Part shown: piece by piece, positions 45,596-59,939 of the stretch | Position numbering within the stretch: the first letter of the stretch is position 1 | Layout: the number at the start of each line of letters is the position of its first letter | Assembly (NCBI GenBank): GCA_963573385.1 | Contig: CAUYLG010075597.1 | Coordinates: forward strand, 1-64,000 | Direction of reading: 5' to 3' | DNA: 64,000 nt | Origin: Cacajao melanocephalus | Taxonomy: Eukaryota; Chordata; Mammalia; Primates; Pitheciidae | Notes under the pieces: model-generated | Seen by the model: the letters and a program-made list of their open reading frames with translations, nothing else | What the model was told of the DNA's origin: nothing | Databases searched by the model: none | Made by a program: the position numbers and the translations under genes

Positions 45596-45739
45596 TGAAA
45601 GAGGTATTAGTATTGGCCTGCCACCAAGCTCATCTCTGGGTAATTACAAAAGTTTAGACCTGCAAAGGTGAGGGCCGGATCGCGGACAGTAAACTCATCT
45701 GGTAGTACCTTTCTGCTTCACCATGTACCATCCCCATCA

Positions 45740-45905
45740 CCTCTTCCAAACAAACAGCAGTAGAAGTCATGATTTCCATTTTACAGACAGACAAATAAAC
45801 TGAGGTTCCATGAATGTGAGTAAAACCTCCAAGGGCACAGAACTAGTCAGTGACAGAACTGGAATTCAGACTTGGGTCTTTATGACTATGAAACCATACT
45901 CTCAA
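45740..45905 (+). repeat. MIR-type SINE
   Basis: 'atttccattttacagacagacaaataaactgag…agggcacagaactagtcagtgacagaactggaattcagac' is the MIR core in + orientation. Confidence 0.75.
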
Positions 45906-46199
45906 CTCCATCTCATTGTCTTCTGCAGTTCTTCTAGGACTATTAGTCTTACCTATTTCTGAGCCATACAAAACACATATAACAGACAATAAACAATATG
46001 AGACTTTTCCAGATGTGTGGAGTGTTTTGTGTCCTGTTTTCCCATTTCTGGTCTTAACATCCCTGGCTCCTTCAGCCTTCACTTAGATGACATAGCTTGT
46101 CCCCCTCCCTTTACAGTCACATTCTCTAAATCTGTGGGACTTAAGTCTGTATGCTTCTTTAAAGAATGTTTCCCAGAGCGCACTAATTATAAACACCAA

Positions 46200-46375
46200 T
46201 TTTTATTTAGTACTTATGTGCCAGGCTCTGTTTAAAGCACTTGAATTGTATTACTTAAATCTTCGGTAATCCCATCAGGTAGGTCACTATTATTATTCTC
46301 CATTTTGGAGATGAAGAGACACAGAAGTATCCTGCTCTAAGTCACAATGCTAGGAAGCGAAAGACGGTATTAAAA
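46200..46375 (-). repeat. MIR-like SINE
   Basis: 'tacttatgtgccaggctctgtttaaagcactt…cattttggagatgaagagacacagaag…aagtcacaatgctaggaag' follows MIR wording. Orientation is uncertain. Confidence 0.65.
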
Positions 46376-46814
46376 TGCAAGCAGCCAGTCTCCAGGGCCC
46401 TGCATGGTTAGCCTCTACCCTCCATGCTCCCTCTCCTTGTGCCTACTACAAGTCTGGTCTCAACTGCTGTGAGTAGGAAGAGACCCTTTCCCTCCTTCTA
46501 AATGTTAAACGCCACCTAAGATCATATGATGGTCATATCACATATGGGCATTTGGACATTGCTAAATGTGTGCACAGCACTGATTCCTTTCCTCTTCTCA
46601 AAAGGATCCCAATTTTGTTCATGTATCTATCCTTACCCCTCCTGAATTAGGGGATGGCAAATTAGTGGGTTCCTCCTCAGTGTCAGGGGTACAGATTGAC
46701 TGGCCTAAGATCAAAGACATCCATTTGATATCTACTCTTAGTCCAGGGATGAACTTGTACTGAAGTTGACCCAAAGAGAACTGAAGGAACACTGACAATT
46801 TTCAGAGGGACTCA
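46376..46814. other. Unassigned intergenic sequence
   Basis: No family or gene recognised. Confidence 0.4.
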
Positions 46815-47062
46815 TATTAGTTAGCTTGGACTGCTTTAACAAAATACCATAGACTGATGGTTTAAGCAACAGTTTATTTTGTCACAGTCCTGGAGGCTGG
46901 CAAGTCAGTTCCTGGTGGTTTGCAGATGGCCACGTTCTGGCTGTGTTTTCACAGGCCGAACGACATCATTTAGCCTTAATTACTTTCTTATTCCAAATGC
47001 AATCACATTAGGAGTTAGGGCTTCAACATATGAATTCATGGGGGACACAATTCAGTCCATAG
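46815..47062 (-). mobile_element. MLT1-type MaLR LTR with internal deletion
   Basis: Reverse MLT1 ends are present ('ttagcttggactgctttaacaaaataccatagactg' and 'cacattaggagttagggcttcaacatatgaattcatgggggacacaattcagtccatag'). About 100 bases of the middle are missing. Confidence 0.88.
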
Positions 47063-47564
47063 CATCCTGTAATATTCTATGAGGTAAGCAAGGGGTCAAG
47101 TGTGTGTGCCTTCTACTCCTGCATTCTCTGAGAAGGAATCTCAGGCCCAGACTCTTGCTCTCCAATTTCACTGAATAGAAGCAATTAACTAGGCTCCAAG
47201 ACAGAGGAAGAAAGAGGACCTGGTATGAAGACTGAAAAGTCACTGACAGGTGGGGAGAGTAAGAAAGTCTGAAAGAAGCGCCCCAGGCAAGGCAGATTCA
47301 ATTCAGACAGGCAACTTAGAGAAAAACTTTGCCCCTGCCCCAAGAAGCTAATGCATCTAGCACTAAGACCTCCTTCGCAGTAAAAGTCTGTACTCTCCAT
47401 CCTTTGAACCATTAATGGTAAAACCAGGGCAGTATACCTTTTTAAACTGCACCCTGAATGTCAGAAATATACTGATTTCAGAAATGACAATGGTACATTT
47501 TTTAACCACAGAAATGGGGTATTTCCAATCCCAGCTTTAACTCAGTAAAGCCTTTCATATTACC
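47063..47564. other. Unassigned intergenic sequence
   Basis: No family or gene recognised. Confidence 0.4.
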
Positions 47565-47701
47565 CTGCCATGGGCTATTTGTTTCCCTCAAATTCTTACG
47601 TTTAAGTCCTAACCTCCAGTACCTCAAAATGTGACTATATATGAAGAAAGGGCCACAGAAGTCCTTAATTAAAATGAGGCAGTTAGGAATCAGATGACTG
47701 G

Positions 47702-47995
<294 letters not shown>

Positions 47996-48288
47996 TTATT
48001 TGTTTTTGAGATGGAGTCTTGCTCTATTGCTCAAGCTGGAAGCAGTGATGTGATCTTGACTCACTGCAACCTCACCCTCCCCAGGTTCAAGCGATTCTCC
48101 TGCCTTAGCCTCCCAAGTAGCTAGGACCACAGGCGCAAGCTACCACTCCTGGCTACTTTTTGTATTTTTAGTAGAGATGGGGTTTCACCATGCTGGTCTG
48201 GCTGGTCTCAAAACTCCTGACCTCAAGTATCCTCCTGTCTCAGCCTCCCAAAGTGCTGGGATTACAGGTGTGAGCCACTGTGCCAAGC
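47996..48288 (-). mobile_element. Alu (right of a tandem pair)
   Basis: Same orientation, head to tail with the previous one. A single target duplication encloses both, so one probably inserted into the other's tail. Confidence 0.95.
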
Positions 48289-48530
48289 CTGACTGGTGTT
48301 CGTAGGAGAAATTAGAGACACAGACAAAATAAGAGAGGGAAGACCCTGAAGACACAGGGAGAAACTGACCATCTACAAGCCAAGGAAAGAGTCTTCGGAA
48401 GAAACCAACCGTGCTGACACCTTGATCTTGAATATCCAGACTCCAGAACTGTGAGGAAAGGAATCTTTTGTTTAAACCACTCCATCTGTGCTACCAATGC
48501 TCTAAAGCACAAGCTGACTAACACAGGCCC

Positions 48531-50315
48531 CAGTCTGAAATGCTCTCTCCCCTCCCTTCTCTCAGCTACCAATGGAACTTCATTTGGCATTTAATCAAGC
48601 ACTGCTTCGTGTTATCTCGCCCACTACTCTCTCACACAGTAAAACTGCTTACTACTTGTTTCCCATCCATCTTTTCTCCTGTTTCCCCAACCAGGTCCTT
48701 CACAAAGTCTATGAGTACAGGCTTTGTCTTACAAAATATACACCTTGCACTCTTTTGATGGCTCAGCCCTTCAGACAGAAACCACCTTCTGCCAGGCCAT
48801 GGGATGTGCTGGGAGCCAGCCAAAAAGGTCTGCTAAAGTCACAAAACTGGAGAAAAGTATGTGAAAGAGGGTGGGGATAGAGGTATTAAGAGAGGCTAGG
48901 TATAAGAGAGGACCAGACACAAAGGGTAAAGCAGCAAGCAAGTCAGCATAGTGAAAGCAAGCAGGTGCAGGCAGTCTAGGGCCTGGTTTGGTACAAATCT
49001 CAAAGACAGGCTTCCAATTGTCACTGGTAAACTCAGCGCTTTCCCCACTTTGTATCAATTTACACAGAGAACATCCAATTGTAGGTAACCGGGTTTTGGT
49101 CGCTGGCCAGGGAATGAGCTCTCATGCTAAATGCCTCTTCTCCCCAAACACTAGAAGGCATAGGGTTTTTAGGACTAGGTGTGGGACAGGAGAGGAACGT
49201 TAGCACGTGCAAAGTGAGACTCTGTGCACCCACAATTCCTAAATATACGTCTTCATACATCACATGTACACAAAATGGTGGAGATTTTCTTTCAGGGAGG
49301 GAATTTCAGCTTTATAACAACATGATAATGATCTGAAGTCAACTAGGCGTTGCCTATCCTGTTCCACTCTGCAGTCTTATCTAACTCTAGTATCTGATCA
49401 GGGGTCAAGAAGCTCTGGCACCATCCTGGGGCAATCTGGTTTCTTTAAGCAGCTGTGCCTATGAAGGTACCAAAGAAAAATAGTAAGAAAAAGGAGCTTT
49501 CCCAGTTATTTCATCAGTAACCTTTCCCACCTCTCCACCTCCATCCTAGGAGGTCAGTTAGCTCCAAGATGTGAATGTTTAATCACTTCTGCCTGCACTG
49601 ATTTCTCCCTCCTTGGAATGCAGAACAATTTTTGCCTCTGTCATCATTGGCAGGTGATGTCTCTTGATGGTTTTATTATTTAATCAGCTAATTTTGTCCT
49701 CAGAAAAAAGATCTGCTTTTTCAGGGTATCTTTAAGGTTTTTTTTAAAAAATGTACTATATTTTTAGTGACCATAAAACTTCAAGAAAAAATAAATAACA
49801 GCACTAGAAAATCTAGCCATTAGTTTTAATCCTTCTGCACTGAAGCCTAAAATATGAAAAATACAAGTTGTGAAAGTTTCTGAGTGTCCAGTGGATTGGA
49901 ATCTCTGGGACAAAATAAGTCACGTGCTCTGCCCAAAGTCTCAAGGCAATCCAATCAAATGCCAGTTTAAGAAGTCTTTGTCACAGAGCCAAATATGTTC
50001 ATATCGAGAAAGATCCAGTCTAGAGTCTATGAATGGGGACAGGGAGTCCCTGACCTCTGGGCAACATTTCAAAAGCCTACCGGAAATCATAAATCTAACT
50101 CATAATAAAACTGCTCTGGCTAAAACATCACAGCTCTTTGCTTTTAGCCAGAATTACAGGAACTCAGTTCAATATTAACAACAGTTGAAAGCCAAAACCT
50201 CTTAATGTCAGTTATACTTCTTTTTGTTCTTTTAAGCCTCAGTAGAGGAAAAAAATTTTTATTTTTGATCAGTAAAAAAAAAAAAAAAACCGAATTACCA
50301 GTTCACAAATAAAAT
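48531..50315. other. Mostly unique intergenic sequence
   Basis: Several frames of 60-100 codons occur on both strands (for example 48,572-48,880 and 49,870-50,178) without recognisable domains or splice context. I do not call a gene. Confidence 0.4.
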
Positions 50316-50608
50316 ATTTTATTTATGTTGAGACAAGTCTCACTCTGTTGCCCAGGCTGGGGTGCAGTGGTGCAACCATGGCTCACTGTAGCCTCAACCA
50401 CTCCGGGTTAAGCAATCCTCCCACGTCAGCCCTCCCAAGTAGCTGGAACTACCACGTGCCACCATGCCCAGCTAATTTTTATAGTTTTTGTAGAGATGGG
50501 GTTTTGGCATGTTGCCTAGGCTGGTCTCAAACTCCTGGGCTCAAGTGATCTGCCCATGTTGGCCTCCCAAAGTGCTGGGATTACAGGCATGAGCCACTAT
50601 GCCCGGCC
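50316..50608 (-). mobile_element. Alu, minus orientation
   Basis: Diverged two-arm Alu to 'ctatgcccggcc'. The flanks share an aaaatat motif. Confidence 0.94.
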
Positions 50609-50749
50609 AAAATATCTTACAGTAAAATGTTTTAAAACAAGAATTAGAAAAAGATTAGCATTAGAAAAAATAATGAAAATCTTTTGAGGTGTTTAGGGGG
50701 AGAAAGCTCCAAGGAACTTAAAAACAAGTGATAGCATCTCAGTAACAGT

Positions 50750-50935
50750 CCATTTACTCAGCCCATACTGTGTACTTTACCTAAGTGTTCACATTGAATC
50801 TCTACCACCGAATAAAGGTACATAATATACCCTCGCTTTACAGAGGAGGAAACTGAGCTCAAAGAGCTCAGTCTATCCAAGGCTGCCAAGCTGCTAAGTG
50901 ATATGGCCAGAAGATTAACTCCAAAGCTCCACTGG
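50750..50935 (-). repeat. MIR-like SINE
   Basis: 'ctcgctttacagaggaggaaactgagctcaaagagc…aaggctgccaagctgctaagtg' is the MIR core wording. Orientation is tentative. Confidence 0.7.
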
Positions 50936-51812
50936 CAGGCAGGTAACAGAACATTTCCTGTTTTCATTCCTTAACATTGGGAGCAAAGTGTAGTCCTGTA
51001 GGCTTCCTGTTGTTGGGTGTTTTCTGGTAAATCTTAAGGGGAATGACTCCAGGTCAAGGTTCAAACCTACCTAAAATGAAGGTCAGAACACAGCTGGAAT
51101 ACAGCAATATTATCATGCAATTTTCTTTACTACGTTAAACTGGGCTTGAATGATCTGAGACATTTATGACTTGATCACTGTGGTAAAACTGATAGAAAGT
51201 TGGCTCCTGGCATGGACCTCTAACAACAGAAAGAAAGGCAGGATCACATCACCATGAACTCATTTGAAATTAGGTAGATAAACTGACATGTCTGGCTATT
51301 TATTTACTGAACATGACGACAATGACCCAGCCTAGCAACCATCAAAGTCCTTTGGCTCTCAGCAGTTAAGCAAATTGAAAGGGATTTTTGAAAGGCAGAT
51401 TATAGGGAAAAAGTGGCTAACACCTTTGCGTAGTTCATAACATGAGACTTGAGCTTCATTAAAAGGAAGGAACCAAATTCAAAGGAGGTAGACGTCTGCA
51501 TGCAAAGTGCCTCGGTTCTCAGGAGTTGTCATTTTAGTTAACACTGAAATCCATCCAGTAATGAGCAAGTCAGCTACAGTGCTATTATAAGCACAAATCT
51601 TTTTTATTTGCAGGAAGGTATCAGTTATTTCAATGCAACAACGTGTAATTAAAAAGTAAATGTGTTATTTTGCTTACCCTTATTGTATTACTGTAAGAAC
51701 AGAAGTTCTATTTTAACTAAGCCACAATTCAATGTTGAATACAACAGTCTACCTTGACCTAAGCTACCTCTATCTCTGACCTGGTCACAGCCTAGGGATC
51801 AAGCAGCAAGTT
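50936..51812. other. Mostly unique intergenic sequence
   Basis: No repeat or gene recognised. Confidence 0.4.
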
Positions 51813-52783
<971 letters not shown>

Positions 52784-52802
52784 ATGAAGAACAAAAGCAT
52801 TT

Positions 52803-53192
<390 letters not shown>

Positions 53193-53703
53193 CTAGCCTA
53201 TGGACTCCCTGGGCGCAGAAAGCACAGGGCTCGTTCCCCCGCTCGACAGCTGAGTGCTAAACATTAAGGGATCTCGGTGGCTGAAAAGACGCAAGTGAAG
53301 GCACCCGACGCAAAAACAAATGCCAGCCGTTCGCTGAAGGACGAGGGGGTCCTTTAACAGGCGGTCCACACGACCCCTCCTGGCGCCGAGATCCAGCCCC
53401 TCGGGGCCACCCGGGCGCGTCCCCCGGGGCGGGGCCGCCTGACGCGTGAAGCGACCCCAAAGGCACCTCACACGACTACCGAGGGTCGCGGGCGGCCTCT
53501 CCTCAGCCCTGAAGCTCCCACACGCGGACACCGAAAGCTTCGGCCACGTTCCACCGACTGACCTTCCTAGCCGGACCTCCTCGCGCATCGCCAGCTCCTC
53601 AGCGGCGACTAACGCGCGAACAACCTAGAAGACGAGCAGCCGGCCCCACTTGAGCCGAACGCTCAAGCAGCTGTGGTGAGAGCCGACGCCACTATTAAGG
53701 TCC

Positions 53704-53713
53704 GCACATGCGC
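53704..53713 (+). promoter_or_regulatory. NRF1-like site (one mismatch)
   Basis: GCACATGCGC, one base off the NRF1 core GCGCATGCGC. Followed by GCGCTTGCGC, a further weak variant. Confidence 0.5.
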
Positions 53714-53764
53714 GCTTGCGCGAGACGGGCGCGCTCCGCCCGACGCGGGTTTCCAGGGAGCTGG

Positions 53765-53774
53765 GCGCATGCGC
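53765..53774 (+). promoter_or_regulatory. NRF1 site
   Basis: Perfect palindromic GCGCATGCGC about 120-150 bp upstream of the presumed NUP50 start. NRF1 sites are typical of TATA-less housekeeping promoters. Confidence 0.65.
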
Positions 53775-53879
53775 CGCCTGAGGGGCCCGGCTGGCGGAAG
53801 GAGGTGCTACGCTGGTAGCTCCGGCGCGCTTGCGTAATAGCTGAACGCGGGCGTTTCTTTCCTTCCTTTTTTTTCGAAT

Positions 53880-54187
53880 TGCTTTTAGGGGTAGGAGTTA
53901 CAAAATGGCCGCCCGGAGCGTGTTCCGCGGTGTTTCCCCAGCGGTCTCGGGCTGAGCCGGCGCTGTCGCCTCCTTGCCCAACACAGCGTGAGGGGTCCCC
54001 CGGGGACATGGTGTTTGAGTCTCAGGGATTGCGGAGCACCAAGTCCTCTGAGACCCGCAGTGCAGCACCGGAAGCGGCCGAGCGCGCACAGCCCGGCTAC
54101 CACCAGCCGCTTCAAAACCCAGCGCCGCCGCGCCCCGGCTTTCGCCGCGTCCAAGACCCAGCTAGTGCTGCGGCTGCCGCGGGGCAG
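53880..54187 (+). other. NUP50: NUP50 exon 1 (5'UTR), 5' end approximate
   Basis: The 3' boundary is clear: GCGGGGCAG|GTGAGG gives a strong donor at 54,187/54,188. The 5' end is inferred from the promoter layout. Two upstream ATGs occur. One at 53,905, in a YY1-like aaaATGGCCGCC setting, opens a 16-codon frame that stops at 53,955. One at 54,008, with G at -3 and +4, stays open to the donor and would stop in exon 2. An ETS motif ACCGGAAGC lies at 54,067-54,075. The main start codon is in exon 2, so this exon is untranslated with respect to NUP50. Confidence 0.75.
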
Positions 54188-54269
54188 GTGAGGGGCGGCG
54201 GATGGCGCGGGAGGGGAAGGGGCTGAGGGCAGGAGCCTGGTGCTGAAAGGCTAGGGCCGGGAGGGCGGG

Positions 54270-54575
54270 AGCGGGCTCTGGCCTGGGAGGGGAGTGCGAG
54301 TGCGGGGCTGGGGACTGGACGCTGGGGGAGGGGACCCTCTGGAAGGGAGTGTGGGTCCAGGGTTGGGGACCGGACCCTGGGGAGGGGGTGCGGGGCCACA
54401 GGACCGGACCCGAGGGAGGGGCATTGGGGGCTGGGGGACAAGACCCTGGGGAGGAGGGTGCGGGGCCGGAGGACCGGACCCTGGGAGGGGCTTGTGGGGC
54501 TGGAGAACGGGACCCTGGGGAGCGGGGTGCAGGGCTAGGGGCGGGAACCCTAGGGAGGGAGCCGTGGGTCGGGCG
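54270..54575 (+). repeat. G-rich minisatellite, ~35-bp unit, about 8 copies
   Basis: Degenerate units of 34-35 bases around 'ggaccggaccctggggaggggg' start at about 54,333, 54,367, 54,401, 54,436, 54,471, 54,505 and 54,540, with weaker copies before. Each unit has several runs of G (3-5). Confidence 0.88.
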
Positions 54576-55204
54576 CGCGGGTGGGCAGCGGCTGGTGGAG
54601 GGTGAGGTGGGATGACAGCGGCAATGCAGCCTGGGCTGTCTGTGAAACGGGGCTCGGGCCTCCCCGGGCTGAGGCGTCGGACTCGAGTGAGGCTCGCCCT
54701 TGCGGCCCCGGCGGAGGTAAGGGGCTGGCAGCGCTGTCCCAGCTTGGTCTTCTCCGTTTCCTTCCTTGCTATTCCTCTCGATCCTTCTCTCTCCCTGGCC
54801 GCCCCTCGTCTCTTTTCTCCTGGCCCTATTATCTCTCTGGCCTGGCTTCACTTTCTTAACTGCGTTCCCGGGTCATCGATCACCCCTTTGCTCAATTCTA
54901 TTAAGAAACAGTTTGGAGATTTGGTGTTTCTGTCTCCTTAGTTGGCCCCCTTGTTCTCTCTCCAACAAGGCACCTCACTATTAAGTATAGCCAAATCTGT
55001 GCTTTCATTTTAAGCTGATGTTGACAAGTTCAGCTCCAAGGGCAGAGCGGCACCGGATGTCAGAGACCACACAGGCATAAATAATGCTTTTTCCAATTTA
55101 CCTAGTCTCATACCACGTTGCTTCATGCCTAGCAATCATGTCAGATTTGGTGTGTGTTTCTTTTACCCACAAGCACAAACGTTTTTTAAATTTCCTTTTA
55201 TTGA

Positions 55205-55432
55205 TTGGTTGAGATTCCGGTCACCATGCCAGAGTGTAGTGGTGGCTCCCTGTAGCCTCAAACTCCTGGGCTCAGGTGCTTCTCTTGCCTCAGCCTACCA
55301 AGTAGCTGGGACTACAGGTGTGCGCCACTTTGCCCGGCTAAGTTTTTATTTGTATTTATTCATCTAGTCTCTTTATTTCTGTAGAGACCAGGTCGGTTTC
55401 CAACTCCTGGCTTCCAGTGATCCTTCTGCCTC
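55205..55432 (-). mobile_element. AluJ-like, diverged, truncated
   Basis: 'gagtgtagtggtggctccctgtagcctcaaactcctgggctc…' with a degraded right part. Minus orientation. Confidence 0.85.
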
Positions 55433-55756
55433 CCTTAAATTTTTTATAATAGTAGCTAGATGTAAGACTCTCCAGGTGCCAGCCTTGTTCTGAATAGTTT
55501 ACAGAGTGTTTTTTTTTTTCTTTTCCACTTCTAGCATAAAAGGAAAATGTATTGTCTGACGTATCATGCTTTGAAATAAAATAGGGATTTGGTAAAATAT
55601 TTTTAAAAGTCTGGTTTGTAATCTAAGTTATTCTTACATGCTGCAGTGCTACAGCTTTAAAGTTTTGGAGGGAAGATGGCAGTTAATAGCCTTTGCTTCT
55701 AATTAAACTTGTTCTTTAAATAATTCATTAAGCCCTTCCTCTGCTCCAGGCACTGT

Positions 55757-56333
<577 letters not shown>

Positions 56334-56490
56334 GCTCCAGGCACTATTCTAAGCCAGTCTTTTTTAATCTTTCTTAACTTTCTTAATACTTCCCTGTTCC
56401 ACAGATGAAGAAACTGAGGCATAGAAATTAAATATAACTTGCCCAAGGTCTCACAGCTAAAACATGGCAAAACCAGGATTCCAGCATCTT
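56334..56490 (+). repeat. MIR-type SINE
   Basis: 'ctccaggcactattctaagcc…acagatgaagaaactgaggcatagaaatt…cttgcccaaggtctcacagctaa' is a clear MIR core in + orientation. Confidence 0.8.
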
Positions 56491-56724
56491 TCCGTATTTT
56501 TTTCAAATGCTTTATGCACTATCCCAGATCACTGATCTAATGACAGACAGAACACCTGCTGTTAGAGCTGGGCACTGATGGGGCATTTGGGGTATATTTG
56601 TAAACAAAGATCCCTGCCTTTTGGTTATATACTGATTTAATGAGTATGTTAGGGCGTGGAAGTACCTACGTTTATTTAGACTATTTTACTGTGCCACCTG
56701 TCTCTTCACTGTGGTATGAGTTAG

Positions 56725-57109
<385 letters not shown>

Positions 57110-58038
57110 TAGCAAACATGACCATTGCGACTTCTCCAGTGCTCTGGTGGAGATGTTAATGAGGAAGAAAATTGCCAGAAAAATCCGTACAGAGACCTGG
57201 TTTCTGAACAGTAAAGAATTATGTCTATTCCTGTGTTTCTTTTTGTTTGTATGGAAAAGATTAATGACAAAACCAAGTGTTTTTGGGTGGACATTTAAAG
57301 GAGAGAGTTCCTAGGCAGTGGGAAGTGTCTTTATTTCTCATACTTTATATTTTAGAATCTTAGACTTTAAAATCATTTGTAACCAGAAAAATAGCACATA
57401 CTTATAAAAGAAAATGTAAAAATCATTAAGATGTATGAAAAGCTGAAAGCCCCTATGTAATTACTCTACTGGGCATCAGATTTAAGAGGCCTTTGGAATG
57501 CTAACATTTGCATTTTACTTTGTAGATACTAAAGAGTGATGAGTCACTTTATATCTTAGTGACCGCAGAGTTCTAGGAAGCTTACTCCGGTGTGTTGTGG
57601 TGTTGAGGGCAAACAAGAGTGGGGAGAATATCAGGAAGGAGTTCAGGCAGGTTCTCCAAGACCTGGCAGGTCCCCATAACTAATCAGTAAGTTCTGGGCG
57701 AGGTGTGTAGCAATGGAAATAAGAAGGTGTTTTTGTCCGGCTGGAGAGTTAGTGAAGAAGCCACCACAACACTCATAGCAGAGCTCTGGGTGGTGGGGGT
57801 TTTTGTTTTGTTGTTGTTATTAAGATACTAGGATCAGAAAACAAATTGCAAATTTTAAGGGCTAGACAGGAGCACCCTCTTTGGGTAGTTGCTGGAATCC
57901 AATGCAGAGTTCATGCTGTCCCCCAACTCGTGTGCCTTCCACTAATGCCATGTTATTGAAGAGTTAAGCCATTGATTTATTTTTGAAAGGTTATACATTC
58001 TCAGAATACTAATACATCCATGTTAATCATTTTGAACT

Positions 58039-58335
58039 TTTTTTTTTTTTTTTTGAGATGAAATCTTGCTCTTGTTCCCCAGTCTGGAGTGCATTGGCGA
58101 GATCTCAACTAACTGCAACCTCGCCTCCCGGGTTCAAGTGATTCTCCTGCCTCAGTCTACCGAGTAGCTGGGATTACAGGCGCCTGCCACCATGCGCAGC
58201 TGATTTTTGTATTTTTAGTAGAAACAGGGTTTCACCATGTTGGCCAGGTTGGTCTCAGACTCCTGACCTCAGGTGATACACCCGACTCGGCCTCCCAAAG
58301 TGCTAGGATTACAGGCGTGAGCCACCACGCTCGGC
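58039..58335 (-). mobile_element. Alu, minus orientation
   Basis: T-run then both arms. 'ttttgaac' before and 'ctttgaac' after are the likely target duplication. Confidence 0.95.
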
Positions 58336-58937
58336 CTTACTTTGAACGTCTAAATGTCTTAGCAATATACAGTTTGGGGCAGTGAAATGTTCAGTCTTGG
58401 GAACCATGTATCTCTGTCTAGCGTAGCCTAAAAAACAGTATTCCTGTTGTGAAGGTGTTTCCAGCACCTTATTGGTATTCTTACTGAAAGATACACTTCT
58501 TTAATGGGTCATCTTTAAGAAATTTTAAATTCTAAATTTTAAATTTTAAAATTATTTTGCCTGTGGCAAAACTTTTAAGTATATGCATAGAATAAGGACT
58601 TTTTGATCATATATGCAGTACTTCAGATTCCAAATTTTAAAAATCAATTGATATTTCATTTTAATTTTTCCAAATGGAGTTAGTTTAGTGTTATTCAGGA
58701 GTGCTGGTGTTCCCTAGGAATCATCTTCTTCCTCCTGGAAAAAGCCTTTATTGGATTTGTAACACTGGAGCCTAACAGTGCCATTGTGAAGTTCTCATTA
58801 AAGCAGTTTCCAGTGGCATCAGAGGTGTTTTTACTTCACTTCATGCTACAGTTAATTTTTCAAACTCTTTCTAAGAATTTATTCATTTGGAAAACTAAAC
58901 TTTTTACTTCTGTTTTCTGTAACTTAGGTTTGAAAAC

Positions 58938-59006
58938 ATGGCCAAAAGAATTGCCGAGAAGGAATTGACAGATAAGAATTGGGATCAAGAGGATGAAGCT
59001 GAAGAG
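58938..59006 (+). CDS. NUP50: NUP50 coding exon 2 (start codon exon)
   Basis: NUP50 is a mobile nucleoporin of the nuclear basket side of the pore. It binds importin-alpha and helps release imported cargo. This exon starts at 58,928 after 'cttag' and ends at a donor (GAAGAG|GTAAAA). It encodes 23 residues, MAKRIAEKELTDKNW followed by an acidic stretch (residues 16-23, DQEDEAEE), in phase 0. The start is chosen because it matches the NUP50 N-terminus and has A at -3 and G at +4. The N-terminal segment is part of the region that contacts importin-alpha. Compared with human as I remember it, residue 5 is Ile instead of Asn and residue 13 Lys instead of Arg. The in-frame TGA at 58,931-58,933 just upstream excludes an N-terminal extension. 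Confidence 0.95.
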
Positions 59007-59486
59007 GTAAAAAATAGCTTCCCTAAGAGTGATTTCCTGTTTATTCTGCCTTTTAAATTCATTTTAGGCTTCCTCATGAAGACTTGTGATAGAACTAAAA
59101 GACCTTTCTAAAAACGTCATGAATGGGAGATGATAAATCATATGACCTGTATTTAGTGTAGAAATTTATTAATTACATTTCTTATGACCTCTAGTTAGTG
59201 TAGAAATTTATTACGTTTAGTTGTGCTTTTCCACTAGTGCCTGTTCCTTAAATATTCTCCTTAACAGAAGCACTTTCCTCCTGAGTTTCGTATCCTTGAA
59301 GCATTCTAAACCCATGGTTTGCAGTAAGCCGTTTTAGTCATGACCGAAGGCTAAGTTAAGTGATCTAGTCACGAACTTAGCACATTGCTCAGATGTGAAA
59401 AGTGGCACACTGTCACCATCTCCGTCTGTAGTTCTCCCTTTCCCTACTGCTTCTTGGAGGCTTGCTTTATTTCCTGTGTGTGTGTG

Positions 59487-59795
59487 TTTTTTTTTTTGTT
59501 TTTTGTTTTTTGTTTTTTTTGAAATGGAGTCTCACTTTGTTGCCCAGACAGGAGTACAGTGGCACAGTCTTGGTTCACTGCACCCCCTGCCTCCAGGGTT
59601 CAAAAGATTCTCCTGCCTCAGCCTCCTGAGATTACAGGCGTACATCCCCATGCCCGGCTAATTTTTTTGTATTTTTAGTAGAGACAGGGTTTCAACCGTG
59701 TTGGTCAGGCTGGTCTTGGACTCCTGACCTTGTGATCCACACGACTTGGCCTCCCAAAGTACTGGGATTACAGATGTGAGCCACCGTGCCCAGCC
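59487..59795 (-). mobile_element. Alu, minus orientation, deleted middle
   Basis: (GT)n/T-rich tail, flanked by atttcctgt repeats. About 25 bases between 'ctcagcctcctgag' and 'attacaggcgtac' are missing. Confidence 0.94.
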
Positions 59796-59939
59796 ATTTC
59801 CTGTTCTTAATGGTAGATCTGAGACCTGTAACAATTGCATTTATGGGAATAGAATTTAGATTGGCCTAGTTTCTTTTCCAGCAAAATAAAAATGGTCTCC
59901 CCTGAGGAAAGCGGATCATTTTTCCATTATAAACAGTAG

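Larger units (their letters stand above)
53200..54750. promoter_or_regulatory. CpG island, NUP50 promoter, probably bidirectional
   Basis: GC-rich, CpG-dense, free of interspersed repeats, and without a TATA box near the presumed start. It covers the probable start of NUP50 (about 53.88-53.96 kb) on + and leaves about 600 bp of CpG island upstream, as usual for divergent promoters; in human a divergent non-coding transcript is known upstream of NUP50. Long frames on both strands (131 codons at 53,193-53,588 on minus; 229 codons at 54,162-54,851 on minus) are typical GC-island artefacts, low in complexity and without domains. Confidence 0.88.

Noticed and set aside
48531..50315. Cluster of 60-100-codon frames as a possible unknown gene
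   Set aside because: Frames on both strands overlap with no consistent phase, no domain, no CpG promoter and no splice pattern.
53193..53588. 131-codon minus frame upstream of NUP50
   Set aside because: GC-rich island sequence without recognisable domain. It may overlap a divergent non-coding transcript, but nothing supports a protein.
54162..54851. 229-codon open frame on the minus strand
   Set aside because: It is the complement of the G-rich minisatellite and CpG island (Pro/Arg/Ser-rich, repetitive). No domain, and no supporting splice context.
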